A program made the translations under genes and the position numbers. Below, piece by piece: positions 1 to 15,100 of a DNA stretch of 64,000 nt. Below the pieces are notes generated by a model. The model had not been told where the DNA came from, did no database searches, and saw only the letters and a program-made list of their open reading frames with translations. Position 1 is the first letter of the stretch. Each line of letters opens with the position of its first letter. This stretch comes from Prunella strophiata (Eukaryota; Chordata; Aves; Passeriformes; Prunellidae): the NCBI GenBank assembly GCA_036583965.1, contig JAZBQD010000027.1, positions 22,123,001 to 22,187,000 on the forward strand. Direction: 5' to 3'.

Positions 1-130
1 TTTCCTGATCTGATTTTCCTACTTCACTGCAAAATTCAACTTTATCTTCCTGCTGGCTGTTCTTCTTTATTTGTCCATTCTGTGCAGGGTAGGTACTGGC
101 AATGGTGTCATACAGAAATTGGTATTGTTC
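1..130 (-). CDS. PTPRC: PTPRC exon 31 (partial): end of D2 and start of the C-terminal tail
   Basis: The acceptor is TTTATTTTTAAG. The 130 bases present encode [43 protein letters not shown] and continue past the window. This matches human [20 protein letters not shown]. The stop codon, 3' UTR and polyadenylation site lie outside the window. Confidence 0.95.
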
Positions 131-3100
131 CTTAAAAATAAAGAGAAGTTAGTGTCAATGGAATGCTCAGTCCAAGAATTAATCCAGTCTTTCTTTTTTC
201 TCTTACATTTTAGAAATGTAGCATGTAGTTGGACAAACAAGACTGCATAAGAAGCACTTCCACAGTTTTTGGCATAGAGTGTTGCTCCTGTGGTTTATTC
301 TGACTTGCTGTGTACATAACATCTCTGAAACTGTCTGCATCAGATATTCCAAGTTGTCACTCAGTGCTCTTTTGGTTCATAAAGTACCAAAAATACAGTT
401 TTTAGAGTACCTAAGTTGTAAACATGTATGGTACCGAGTCTGCAAGTCATGTAATAACCTGCCCATATTGATGACACCCAGGTCTGGTTTGTGGTAACTG
501 CACAGTGTGTGCCACAGTTCCTCTGGAGTGACTAAACATAACAATCAGTGGCTGCCAGCTTGCAAATGGAGTTCATCTCCCAGCTGCAGAAGGGACACTG
601 CAGGTACATCATGAACCAACTGCAGGAACAGCAATTTATGCAATTTGTCATTTTATACTATACACCCTTTGCCAAAGGCAGTACAGCTCTGTACATCTGC
701 AGCTCTGGACATCTCAGACTCCTCCATTCCTATCAGCAAGTGCCACTGCCCAAATGGTGGTGAGTGTGAATGTTCTCATTAGAATCAGTGCTCCCTAGAG
801 AGAAATTATGCCCAAGGTTATGGGGACATTAGTGACCATGGTAAATAATCTCTTTTTTTTCTGTTAATTCATAAGATTTACTTACAAAGGTGGAGACCAC
901 TCCCAGCCTGGTGCGACGAAGTGATTTTACTACTTGGAAAACATCTATTACTTCTTCTATTTCTGCACTTTCCAAAAGGGTCATTAAAGCACAAAATACA
1001 CCAGTCTGCTGTGATCCATCACTAGAAGATGATGCAAAATATACATGTAAATTTACAAAGTAAAATCAGAAGTCTTCTGACTAAATATTAGATTTATTTT
1101 TAAAACTTTATACTGAATTATATTTCCAAAGCATTTTTTACTGGACTGAAATTGTCACAATTATTTATACATGTAGGATTCACACAGGACATAGTTTATC
1201 TAGAGACTACCTGGAATTGAAGTTCCACTGAAATGGAAGAGGGAAATTCAAAATTTGAGACTTACAGTCTCAACTATTGTTAGCAGGATTATCTTCTGGC
1301 TTAGATGGCATGCAATGCTACTCCTGGAAATGGTCCTAGAAAAGTGCACTTGTATCCTGGAATGAGAGATGATCCTAAAAACTCTACTGGATGTTCACTA
1401 GTGCAAGTGCACTCTGACCTAGCATTTCCCCACAAAATAAGTGGGCCAGCCAAGAGGAGCTGCTCACAGCACCTGCTCTGTGCTCACACTTGCCCAAGAG
1501 AAGTGTGCTTTCTTTTCATCACTACAATCCAAAAGGCCAAGCTTGAGCAACTCAGGGAATCTTCTTGGGAGAGTTGAGCCTCCAGAAACACGGAAAGGCT
1601 TGTGAGGAAAGGTAGGCATCCCAAAATTACAGTAGCTATGTATACACAGAACTTAGAGCTAGGTGAATGTGTGTGCTGAATTCAGACCCACCAGCAGTGG
1701 ACAAGCAGTGGGACACTGCGGGTTCTCCTGTTGTCCTCAGTGACTGGTCTGGCTGGAAGTTTTTGTTTAATGTTGAGGATCATGCTGACTAAATCTTTGG
1801 GGGTTTCTGGAACATCACAGCCACTCCACTGATGGTACTGATACTGATACACCTTCTGAGTTTCTTTTGTCTGGAAAACAGCAGTGGAGATGTGGTTAAT
1901 GTTCAGGATAAAATATGGATTCACACTCTATTGCTGCTGATTAACAAAGGAAGAATTATATTCCTGAGGAACTGCAGGGTGATAGTTCTACCTCATGAAT
2001 ATGAGGTAGGTAGACATCCAAGCTTTGTTCACAGTACAAAAGACAGCTGATCTCCTGAGACTCCCCAGCCACCATCTCAGCAACTCACTAAATAAAAAAC
2101 TTGACACAATTTATAGCATTTCTCATGATTGACTACTGGTCTGGAAGAGAAAAATATTTCCATTTCTTAGAGCAGGAGTTCTTAGAACTGCAGTGGGAAC
2201 TGTTTCTTCTCTTTCTTGAGGCTAAGTTTATAAATTTGTTTTTAAATTTAAAAACTCCTTCAAAACCACATTTTGGAATTTGCAAAGAAGCTTTTACCTT
2301 CAGATGTGCAACATCAAATGCACGTATGGTATAGCTAGGACCAGAGTTGACATCTGCCATTTGAACTTCTATGCCATCATACGTTTGCTTTCCTTCTCCC
2401 CAGTACTGTGCACAGAGTTCCTAGAATGGATAAAAGTACAAGTCAGTGATTACCACTTAAATCTCCTTTTATGTTGCCTTCCATGTGCACTTAGAGACTG
2501 TACTGACTTTAAAGTAGGAGTTCCATTGTATTTTAAAATATAGCACTTCTCCCTCAAAAATTCACTAGAAAGTAAATTAAGTAGGTAAATGATAGAGCAA
2601 AATATGTTGGAAATGCAAATTCCTCAGCCTATGGAAAACATTTGAGCAAGAGAATGAGAGAGTGCAGTGCAGCATTTTGTTTGCATGTAGAGGATACTCA
2701 GTGTGTCAGTGTGCAGACAATGCCCCCACCTGATCTCCCTCCTTCAGCTCTGTCAGCATAACAACAACTTTGACTTTTCTTTGGAACACCATTTGCCAGA
2801 AGTCAGAGATAGTTTCCTGCAGTGGTCCCTGTGTTGCAATCATGGCTTTTGGACCCCAGTAACCCTATAAAAGAAATATTGTTTTTCTTCAATTCATTTG
2901 AAATGTGGTTGTCAAACAAAAGAACTCATCATTTAAGGAATACCCCATTAAATAAATTAATGAACCTGTTTGTTTATAGGGAAAACATGCCTTTCACAGG
3001 AATTGGTCTTACAGGATTTCTACTACCCAAATGACACTAACCTCAGTCCTCCTAAGAAGAATATCACTTCAGACTGACAACAAGATATATTGATGCTCCA

Positions 3101-6100
3101 GTGGCTGAGATATCACCCTGCCATTTTTTGAAAAGCATATTTTCAAGGGGTAAAACATTCCATTTTACACAGCCATTTAATTTTACCACTAAGAAATTGT
3201 GTTGATGCCACACAAAGTTGGTGCATCAGTCAGTTCACATTGAACTTCCTAAAAATAAAGATAGGATACCTATTCAGGGTAAATGTAACTGTGCAGCATT
3301 TCAAAGGATTCAGATAAATTGAACTTCGCAAGTAATTCCATTAAAAGTAGTTATTTCATTTGTGACCAATAACCGTTCTTCTTCTTTGGATATATAATGA
3401 TACCAAAAAATTGTTGGCTCCAATTTTCACTGGTAAGGTTTGGTCCATGTGAATAACTTTAGTCACATTTCACTAACAGGGACAATATTAATCTGGTTCC
3501 CCTGTAGACAGATGCCCACTAATGGAAATATATGTTATCATGAGGCCACCTGAAGGCTAATGGTTTTAAACATAGATGGATTTGCCAATCAGCCATCAGT
3601 TCTGTCTCCCTTATTCAACGAAATTCTTTTCTAATGGGATGCCATCAAGAGAGTAAGAGTTTTAGCTGAAAGCTTGTGAAATGCCTATAGTGGATCCTCT
3701 AGATACATACAGTGATGAAGGAAGCATTGATGTATTTGCTGGACTCCTCGCAGTCGCTCTCCTCATCCGAGGACTCATCTGAATCATGCTCACCCTCCTT
3801 ACTGCAATCTTCTTCGTGCCTGATGGGCACTCGGTTAAAGTCATCTGTGTGAGACAAAGTGTCACCGTCACAGCACACGGACCCCCGGGTATGGCATTTG
3901 TGGGGGCCAGGGAATAGAAAAGGCCAGTCCTTTCACAACAGACTGCAGAACCGAGGCCACCTTGTTTGAAATAAACACTCCCCATAACGCACATTGGTAA
4001 AATCTCATCTCTTCTGTTTTAATCACTACAAGTTTAGAATTTTACAGTGTTGAGAACACTAATCAAATACTACTCTATAAGGTGATTTGCTCCTTTTTTC
4101 ACAATTTTTCTAATAGAAGAAAACAGATAAAATAAGGCAAGGTGGGATAAAATAAGGCAATGGAAAATACTTACAAGGAATTATGTTGGCATTCCTATTT
4201 TTGCTTTTATTTTCCTCCCGATTCCCAGTGTTCTGTGTCCGCCACCCCTTGTAGGAAGGCAATCGCTGAAGAAAGAGGATATTTGATATTATGCTTCATT
4301 AAAATGGTTCTTGAGATCATTGTCTCCTCAGGACTCTCACACCCAGTCTTGATCTTGCAGTGCCTTTCTCCTTACTTTAGTAACATCTGAACTACCATTT
4401 AAAAATGCCTGCTACACCATGTACAATGGCACAGGAAATCATGAACACAGACACAAGTAATCCATTCTGTGAGCTCCATCTTAAAAATATTAGCACCAAA
4501 GCAGAAATAAAACTTCATTAGCATACAGCTTTTTTTCATGAAGGTAAAGAAACTTTCTGTGCCAGAGATAAAATAGCACCTAAATGATACCTGTGGTATC
4601 TCTCCAGCTCATGACTATTGTGCAATGCAATTTTTAACATAAGTGGGAAGGAAGGAAAACTGGAATGCAAAGTTTATTTACCTGGAACTCTGCCTCCAGC
4701 AGAGAAGACTCACTCGGGTGGTCTTTTCTTTTCAGATTGTTGAGGGAGGAATGCAGTTCTGAGAGACTGATCTCTGTTTCTCCATACTGATTGTATTCCA
4801 CCAGTGCTTGATGAATAAGGATGTACTGTGACTGGTGTTTCCCATTTGAAGAATTTAAACATGAAGTTATTAAAGAGTAAAAAAAAAATCACTTTTTTAA
4901 CATTAAACATATATTAAATACAAGTGTTAAAACTTTAAAATGCTGAAATAAGTTGAATGTATGTAATGCATCAGTCCATAACTTTTGTTGTACTCAACTG
5001 ATATGAAAATTGCACTTGGGCAGATGTATTTTAGAATTTTTAAAACCCAGTTTGACTCTGCAAGCTCAGTTTTGCATTTATGAAATGAATGCCAAAAAGC
5101 TGTTCTCCTTGGCTTCCTCTTCTAAAGTCTGAACTTGAAAAGTTGAAGTTTCTAAAATGGAAAAATTATGTTGTAAGTTTTTTTCCCTCTTAATACTTTT
5201 CAGAGCTATCTTTTCTATGAACAGCTTCAACTGAACTGAGCAATGCACTTGTGAGAAACACTGCTGAAGCCCTAGAGCAGGGGAGTTGTGACAGGAGTTT
5301 CAGGGAGATACCTCTACTTGGACCATGAGGCAGCGCTGCCGACGCAGTTTCACAATGTAGCCATAAACATCCACTCTGCCCTCTGCATCCAGCCCCTCCA
5401 GCATGGCATCGATCCCTATGTAGGTCCCAGTGCGCCCAACACCGGCACTGCCAGCACAAAGGGACTTGGTTATCAACAGGCAATGGCATTAATTGGCAAC
5501 ACAAACAATAATGAGTATAATTTTCAGTATCTTTTAATGAAAGCAAGGCCAACAACAACAAACACGGTGCTTATAGCCAGAGCAGCCCAAAATTGATCTG
5601 GCTGGTTTTCAAAAGTCTGTGTATCTTCAGGTTTTATCAACCTGAATTTCTTTTATATCCTTCAGAAAATAGGCCTTGTGAATCTTTTGCTGTCTCATTT
5701 TCAAGTGTTTAAGTCACAAAATCTGGGATCAGACAAAGACTTTTGCCAGATCCCTTTTCTGAATAGCTTCATTTCACTCATTTAACATTACCAATTTTTC
5801 TTAAGAATAACGTATATTTACCTGCAATGAACCACAATTGGACCACTAAAAAAGTTACTGAGGGCGTTAACTCTGCGTCGGAGTTTGAGAAGGAGATGTG
5901 GATCCTCAGGGACTCCATGGTCTGGCCAGCTTGTGAACTGGATATGAGTGACATCCCTTCCAGCTGTCCTTTCTCTTCCCTAGAAAAAGTGAAGCGTGGT
6001 TTTTAAGATACATCTGTATTCACATACTAATTTTTATATAGATTGATATATCTATAAGTTCTAAGTGACTAGATTAAAGCCCAAAGCACGTGAGTCTTGA

Positions 6101-9100
6101 GTGGACTTGGGTATGCTGCTGCTAGACTAAAAGAGAGGACATAAATTTTGATAACCATGATCATAAAATCAAATGAGAAAAACTCCTCAATGACATTCTT
6201 TTACTGGCCAAGATTTATATGGCTGTACTGGAAATTTTCCACTAATTAACCTCAAAATTCTTACTCCTAGTTGAATTATCCAGTTGTGCCAGAGCTATTA
6301 ATACAGTTGTTTGCCATTGTTTCAGTAATTATACATCACTATTCTACCAGAACTGCAGAAGTCTCCACTTTCTTGCCACAAACCACTCTTCAATTCCCCA
6401 ACCAATATCCATCTTTATTGATATGATGTCAACTGAACAAAGAGCAGACAGTTCTAAAAATATCAGCCCTCAACCTGCTGCAATCACTCATTTCTAATGT
6501 CAGATTCCTTAAGTGACAGAACAATGTCTTTGTAAATAGGTAATTTTTAACATCCTGATCTGCTCACTGACCACACAGTTACAGCTTTCTTTTAATCAGA
6601 CCACTTCCCGAATCAATTTTAATGAAGTATGAGACAGCAAAATAGGAATTTCCAGCTGTAATCATGAATCAAGATGGGCATATTCTGTTGCTTTGCTGAA
6701 GATCTGCCAGCAGATTTACTCTTTGAGTCTGAATGCTTTTAGCTATGATTTAGGCTCCATTTATTATCATTGAAATATTTTTGCAAAGGGCCTGAGCTGA
6801 GCATTTAGCCTTTGATGGCAAATTTTGTTCTCAATTACACAGGGCAACTAATATGATAATATAACTAATAACCTCAGATGTGTGAAAGAGAGGATTAACC
6901 AGCCTTAATGACTTTACACATTTCTAAATGGTGATTTTAAAACACTTTTATTTATAAACACACTTGAGATTACCAGAATTTGTGATTGTCTCGCTGTACA
7001 ATTTTCAGAAGGATAGATAATGGTTACCAATGAGTCACACTGATTTTAGTTGCAGAGGGTTATGCTGAGATACACACAAAGCAGCAATTTTTTTTTTGTG
7101 TTAGAGAACAAACTAAATATATAAAGACACCACAGTGTATATATTAATTTTTTACCACTTAGCAGCATATTAATAGTATAATCCTAAATGTAGGTTCCAG
7201 AGGATTGAAGAAAAATACCTTTTGAAGTTGTGAAATACATATCTAACTCATATTTCTTGCAAAAAATTACACCTACATCTAAGTTTTTCCTTAAGCTATA
7301 CGATGCTTAGGAAAGACAGCAGAGCATCTTCCATTGAGAGCTGACTCTTCTCTCTTAAAATACAGACTCCAAATAGACACTCCAGCTCCAGTCAGCCTCA
7401 CACTTTTGAACCAACTTACATTTGTGATGTGCAGTTTCTGAATGACATAGTCTGGACATGTTTTACTTTCATGGATCTTCACAATGATGTCCCCATACGT
7501 TGCAGTCCCGTTCTCCATTGATGGCCAGTACTGGGCACATTTGTTCTGTGAAGAGATGAAGTTAAGTAAGCAGCCCAGCAGTGAAGTGGCAGAGAACTGA
7601 GAGCTAGAAAAAAAGCCTAATTTAAAGTGGATGGCAACTCAGTATAGCTTTTCAAATTTTTCAATTACAAATATCCAACAACTCAGTCTGTGACCTGAAA
7701 TTTATGGCCATGGAATTTAACTTCGCATGCATAGTGGGGGAAAAAAAAATCCTGTACACTAGTTGAAACAATGAAGAGTGACTGCTGCTGTTGCCTGATG
7801 GGTGGAGTAATGTTTGCAGCTACTTCCATGCCTTGTTTTTCAGTCTTCAATGAGGGCTGCTGCTCCTGCCTGCCTATAACATCAGCTTGGGTGTGCTGTA
7901 AATCTGCAGGCTGTCAACATCTTTAACTGCAGCTAAAACAGCAGTTCCCCTTCTTCCTGCTGTACCTGGAATAAGGAACAAAAGCAGGCCAGAAACACCC
8001 AACCTTCCACTTAAATAAAGACAACAGAGGTAAAATATTCTCTCTAGGATCTACTGAAGACACTGCCAGGGTATCAGAATAGATAGGAGAAAAATAGAAA
8101 CCATATATTTTCTAACAGATCTATGAGGAGCTACAGTTCTACCTTGAGCCCTTTTTTGGATTAATTAGCTGTAATTTGGAAGTTCACCTTCTGCTATGTA
8201 CTGATGTGACTAAAGTGATATTTTCTGATAAGACTGGTAATTCATAAAGCAGCACTGTTTTGGCATGCTTTCCAACACAGGTTCTGCCACAATGAGAGAA
8301 CAGCAAAGAACGAAAAAAAAAAAAGTACTTAAGAAGGGTATGTAATTCAGCACAGCACAGCAATCCACTCAGTTTTCAGAAAAAAAGAGGGATGGAAAGA
8401 CAGAAGGAGGGAAGGACAGATATTTCTCACCCTCTTTCCTTCCTCACAGCGAGTCACCATGACAATAATGGTTGCCTTCTGTTCCCAGATCATTCTCCAG
8501 AAATCATCTGTGGTTTCATCCTTGGGGCCTAGAAGGAGATAATTTAAGGGACTTTTTCAGAGTGCAGCCACATGAAAAAACACCTGCATGCTTTGCCATG
8601 CAATCTGAAGAGCTAACCAGAGATCATGCAAGTAACAGCCACACACTTGATTTCATTATGGCTGCTGCCATTAGGCTACAGCATTTCAAAACTCTCATCT
8701 GTATCTTTAGTGCATAGCTATGAAATCTGAAAAATTATACAACATGAGAAATCTGCCTTTGAAGTACAATTAATAAATTGTCACAAAATTCCCTAAGCAA
8801 AAACTCATTGACAACTTTGTCATATGAAATTTCAAAATGTCAGATTTTCATTTTTCCTCTGAGCTTACTAATAGGATTTTACTACTCAAAAAAATGGGTG
8901 AATAAGGAAAGCATATTCTTTTAAGATTATAAGTTACCTTGTGCAGCAATGTATTTTCTTGGTTCTTTGAAGCCCTGTTAAAAGTACATTGTTATCAACT
9001 TTTAGAAAGAAAGCATGAAAAATTTAAAATATTTGCAACTTTAAAAATAAATTCAATATGCAACAATTCAATAATACCAAATACATTACAAAGGCGAAAG

Positions 9101-12100
9101 CAAACCCAGTGGAAATCCTCCAAGGTGTTGATGCTTTAAATGCACAGACTACAGGATTTCTTTCATAGTGTCTAAGAATTTTTTTAAGTAAAAATCACTC
9201 ACATCAATATAACTTGCATTGATATAGTCTGATCCTGGATCTCCTGGCATCTCTGAGAGCTCAACACGGTTATGGTCATCTGTTTAAATAATTTAAACCA
9301 AAATAATTATATTATCTCAAGGCAATGACAAATGAAACATTTGTAAAACATGTCAAAATTATTACAAATACTCACATGGAAGAATATCAATGTAACGGTT
9401 TTTGTTCTGATTATGGCTCTTTTTGGCCTCCTTTATAGAAAATTTGCTGAAAACTCTAGGAATACTCTGTAAAATACAAAATTTACTTTATTAGTTAAGC
9501 CTAGATTTAAAATAGTCAAATGAATATGGAAATAATTTGGCATTACTGAATCTGGAAGGTAACATTATACTTCATAAGATATTACTTCATATATTTCTTA
9601 TATCTAAAGTTAAAAAAAATTATTCTTAATACAGTTAGTATATATCTTCACAATTACATATTATTTATATCCCCATGGCTATGCAGTAAGACAAAGTCTA
9701 AAAATATGTATTAAAAGGTACTTTAGGATGAGAGGTATTTAGACTGCATACTTTATATTTTTGCTGAAGAACACCTTCAGGTAAAAAAAGAGTATTTTCA
9801 TCTTACAATGGGGAGAGATTGGTAGCAAAATTAACAGGGGACTTGACCTTAGATGAGAATTCACTCAATTTTCTAGATTATTTATTCATTTATAACTAGT
9901 GCATGTAGTTCAAACATGCTACTGGATGGAATTCTTCCAACCACCTGGATAAAAACCTGTGGTATACTTTGAGTGAAGGCCAAACCTGAAATTCTTCCAA
10001 GAAGAGCCTTCCTTCATCTGCAATCTTCCTCTTGTATGTGTCCAGCAATAGCTCTGAGGGTATTGGCTCTATGTTGAGAAGTTGCTTGTCATCATCTTTA
10101 ACTGTATAAATACGTCAAATGTTTATTGTCACTGATATTGAAAACGTCCATCACACTTCAGTAAACGTGATTCTAAAACTGCCAGATAAATTAACAAAAG
10201 AACTAAACTCTTTCTTTTGACTTGGTGTATTTATTTTTACAAAACTGGTGTTGCCTGAGCCAGCTGTGGGAATAAGAGAACTTTTCCAGCTCTGCTGCCT
10301 GACTGGAGACACCTCTGGAGGAGGCCACATGCAGGGACAGCACATCAATACTTTTGCACAAAGTGGTGACTGTCATATTCAGGGCACAGCACCTGCCTCA
10401 ACACCCACAACAGTCACACAGCCTTGCCTTCTGCTTCAGTTCTGGTCAGTTATTGTCAGTGATTAAAATATAATAACATGTATCACCTAACTTTCCACGT
10501 TTTCTCCAATTAATGTTCTGAGTTGGAATAATCTGCAGTTATCATCTTGAATGAAAAAATAACAATTGAACAAGTTTTAACACCTCTTACTAGACATATA
10601 TTAAATTTTCATTTACATTGAAAAGTTGTATCTTTTAATAACCGTGTATCTAAGCAAATGGATTTGAATTTCAACACAGTCCTACTTCCCATTTAAGGTA
10701 GTTATTTTCTGTTAATTTTAGTGCTCTAAATTATTTTTTTTCTTGACCCTTTCTGGTATTGACTTATCCTGTCTTTCTTCACTAGCTTTGAAAGCTTGTG
10801 CAAAAAGGTACACAAAATTTTCAGTGTTTGGGATTTGAAAGCCTTCAAAATTTTTCAGTAAAAAATAACTGGCTAATGTTCAGTCTCTTGTTTTGGAAAA
10901 AGGTGCACAGAAAAGGGAAATTTTGTTTTAAGCTGGATTTTATTCTGGACTTATTCTCAGTGTTAAACATATCACAAACATTGTCTGGGATAACGACAAC
11001 TGGGTTTTTAATTGTCTAATAATTAAGAATCTTTCAAACACTGACGAACTTTCAGTTCACTCAAGTATAAATACTTCTTCTACGTATTTACTGAAGTATT
11101 TTTGTCCTCCATATAAAGTGTGATTGTGTTGATATCTGTAATCTGTGTATGCAACCTAGAATGCAAATAACCCAAAGGTGGTAGCAAAACCTGAGACTAA
11201 TTTTATTTCCATTTGCTAAACGGAAATAAATATAAATTGCTAAATATATAAAGATACTCACCTGCAACAAGGTTCACGCCTTCAGAAGAACTGCTGTAAG
11301 AAGCAGAAACACCTGTAAATGCTTTGACTAGTAAGATAGGTATGATAATAAGTTAAATAAAGTCACTGAAAAAAGAGTGCTGTCTGTGAAACAAGAATGC
11401 TACACCTGGGATTATGCAGAGGTGGTTGGGATTCTTGTCCTCCTGCCCCGAGGCAGAGAAACAAGGTGACACATCAAAATGCCTTAGTGCCTGCATGATT
11501 TTGCCTATCTCACCTACAACAAACTATGTATTTAATTTCTTCACTGGAGTGACTGCTCACATCATCTTCTCTTCTCTTGCTAGTGACAGAAAACTAACAC
11601 ATACATAAAATATAGTAAGTTTAAATGCTAAGTAGCCACAGGCATCAGGAATGCAATGGCCATCCTTCTGTTGCCATCCTCTGTTCTACAGAACAGCTGA
11701 GCCATTAAGAGGTCACTGTAATAAGCAACATCTCCCTCAGATATTGTTTAGGGTGAACAAGCCTAAAAGGGTTCCAAGAAAGTGTGGATTATTTTCATTA
11801 CTTTTGATTTAAACAATGAAGAAAATGTTTTCCAGATATGTCTGAATTTTTTTTCAGAAAACCAAGGACAAGTAATTTTGTTCTGTGCCTTGAACAAGGG
11901 TAGAGCAGAGAGATTTTAAATCTATTTCATTATATTTGTTTTGTTTGACAAACACCATAAAATTAGTTTCTTTTAAAATGATTTAAGGGTAAAAGGATAT
12001 CTTTTCCCAGTATTAATGAAACATCAAATTTGTAACATTTTGTCACTACCCACTGTGAAATCTTGTGGAAAAACCAAAAGCCACCCCCAGTGCCCCTTCC

Positions 12101-15100
12101 ATTTATGTAAGAGAGGGAGACAAACACGAAGCTTACCTAAGCTTTTTTTTGTGAAGATCATAGATTTTGTACAGAACCAGTAGTAAAGCAATTACAGTCA
12201 CAATGATCAAGAATGCCAAGAATATAATCAAGGCTTTAGAATTGTCTACCAACAGAAAAAGAATACATTTATTATTTTAAAATTGCTTTAAAACAGAAGA
12301 AACCTGTATACTCCCTAGAACCAGTGCTCATCAATTTTTGGTTTGGGGTCTTTTTTGAGGAAAAAACTAAACAGGTTCAAGCTTGCTATGCCAAAGTATA
12401 GGAGGGAATTTTATGTTTTCATTAAGAAAACTTTCCCTTAAATTCTCCATGTCCACCTGTCAAAATGCTACAACTCACTGGTTCAGCATTACTGTGCCTG
12501 TCTCCTGCTCTGTGTGACCTGTACAGTGCAGCTCTCAGTTGTTCCTGATCTGGGAATTGGGAACCTCTGCCAAGTCACAGATGTTCAGCTCCTGAAATGC
12601 AGGATCTGAACACAGGAAAATAATCTGAAAGTGAATCATGGCAGTTAGAGAAATTAATTTGAGTTGCATTTGAATGTTTCCTGAAGAAACCACAGCTGCG
12701 TAATAATTCTGAGTTATGATTAATGACTTGTCAACACTATCTGCTACATTAATACTGAGCGGGGATATTTTTCAAATGCAGATCAAATATTAACTGTAAA
12801 ACAGGAAGTTTGGATTTTTAATTAGGAGCAATTTAACTGAATTGACAATTTACATTATTTATATTATGCTAAAATGAAAAGGTAAAAATGCTGTACATAT
12901 TTACTTACATCTGGTTTTTATACTCCCCACTACTACTGTCCCATCGTATTCTCCATTAAAGACGAAGATCTGCATGCAGTGGGTGACAATAATAGAGATG
13001 TTCAGATTATGACAAGTAAAAATTTCTGCATACAATTCTTAAAAAACAAAGCACAATGGATTTTTCAAATTCATCCATCTATTGACAACATCATTGACAG
13101 CAGTGCCTGCTGTCAATCTCTGTATTGACATTTATAGGGAAGCTCAGGTTTCTACCCAAGTTACAGCAAGATCTGGATTCAAAAATATGGAGATGACAGG
13201 AAAAAAAATTTAGAAAAATAGGAAACACACTTTACAATATAAAAATCAGATGCATCTCAAAGTAAAATCCATTTTATCTTTTATTAAGCCTCTCAAATCT
13301 GAAAAATAACTGCAAAAAATTTGCTGCAACAGTAAATATACAAATAGTCCACTGAATTTGATGGTTTTGGTACAAATTTATGTATGGGTAAGTAATTCAT
13401 AGAAGTTTAATTAAATACGGGTGTTTTCTTGCATCATTAACATTTGGGTACTTTAAATGGTGTTAAAACACTAACTTTGTTCTAGTGTGTTTATGTTTTG
13501 CTATATATTTAATATCTATTTGATCTTTTAAATTTTCTTAATAGAAATTCCCATCAGATCTAAAAGACAGCTTGCAGTCAAATATTTCACTCTGGGTTTT
13601 TTTTCCTCGCAAGCTTTCTTTAACTTGACCAGAGTCCTTTAATTACCAGCTAAGCCCATAAGGCTTTCCTCCAGTTTTTGGGCAAGAATTAAGCAAAGTA
13701 AGTGCAAAGCAGAAGCCAGGATTTGGAGGTGCAGAAGCAAATTCCGTCTGTAAGGAAAAGTGCTCATTGAAAGTGGTGGACAAAAACCTTAAATGACACA
13801 GAGGTCCTGTGCTACTGGGACAATGCAAAGATCTTTTACTCCTACAAGACCTTATCTTTACTTTTCAAATATAAAGCTCTCTGAGCAGGATTTGTTGGGG
13901 AAAATCCTGACAAAATATTGAAATGAAACTGAGATTACTCAAGTTCCCTGATATTGCATTTCTGCAGGTAAAAACAGAGAAGGAGGAAAAGACTGTGGGG
14001 AATAAGCGAAACTGCTTGCCTAAAAGTAGTAAAACTCCATCACTTCTTACTGGTTACTTTCTTGCTTAAACTTTACTGAGAGGAGCTATCAAGATATAAG
14101 TAATATTCCTACTGGCCATATAAAGGGAATCACACAAGACCATTTGGTTTTGCAGGCAACCCCAAAAGGGTGAAATGTCTGATGGAACAGAAAACTGCAG
14201 GAAGCCTTCAGGAAATTGAAGCATGTAAAACAGAGGCTGCTATATTTTGTATGGACACAAGGACTGGCTTGTAAGAGGCTGATGTAAGGGCATGCAAACA
14301 GGATCTGAACTGCTTTAAACTAATTAGTCCCTGGAGAACCAAAAATCTTCATTCAATACAGTGGAATATGTTTTAAAAACTAAAATATCAGTCATACTCA
14401 AGGAACTATTTTAATCTTATGGAGACCCCAAGCTTCTCCTGAGCCAAGTACAAACAGTCAATTCTGCTTGCATTTTTCTTGCTGTTAGAACATATGTGGA
14501 ATAGCACATCAGGGATTGATTGTTTCATAGGTTAGGCACATATGCATTTTAGTTCCAAAATAATAATTACCTTTTTTACACCTGAGGCCTAAAGATTATA
14601 AATTGACTTCTCTGCCACCATATTTGCCTTTTTTTTCCCTAAAATCAAGTGTAATATGCCTAAACAATGAAAATACAGGCAATATTTTATATATTTTAAT
14701 ACAATAAGCTACCTTACCTTAAATGTATAGTTTGTCAGATAATAGAGATTTTCTCTTTTAAATTCACATTTGTTTTTGTTTTCAGTTTTTCCATCGTTCT
14801 CCCAGATCAATTTAAATTCTGCACGTGGTCCAAACTCTCTTTGTTTTTTGCATGTAATCTGCACAGCATTATCAGCTGTCAATATTGTTTTAACATGATC
14901 CACTTTTTCTGGTACTGTAGACAAGAAAAAAGGGTTACTTGCTCCATTCTCATTATTTCAAACCCAGCATTTCAAGCTGCATATGCTCATGTCTGTTTCC
15001 TGTCTTCTCTCAATAACTTCATATATTTTCTTCCTAAATTTTTCAGTCCCAATTTAACAAGATAAGTAAAATAAACTTTGACTTCATCATAAGCTTATCT

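Larger units (their letters stand above)
131..9985 (-). other. Introns between the phosphatase-domain exons (16 to 31)
   Basis: The introns between the listed exons range from about 80 to 1,440 bases (largest 5,980-7,419). They are AT-rich unique sequence. I see no transposon ends, RNA genes or additional exons in them. Confidence 0.6.
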
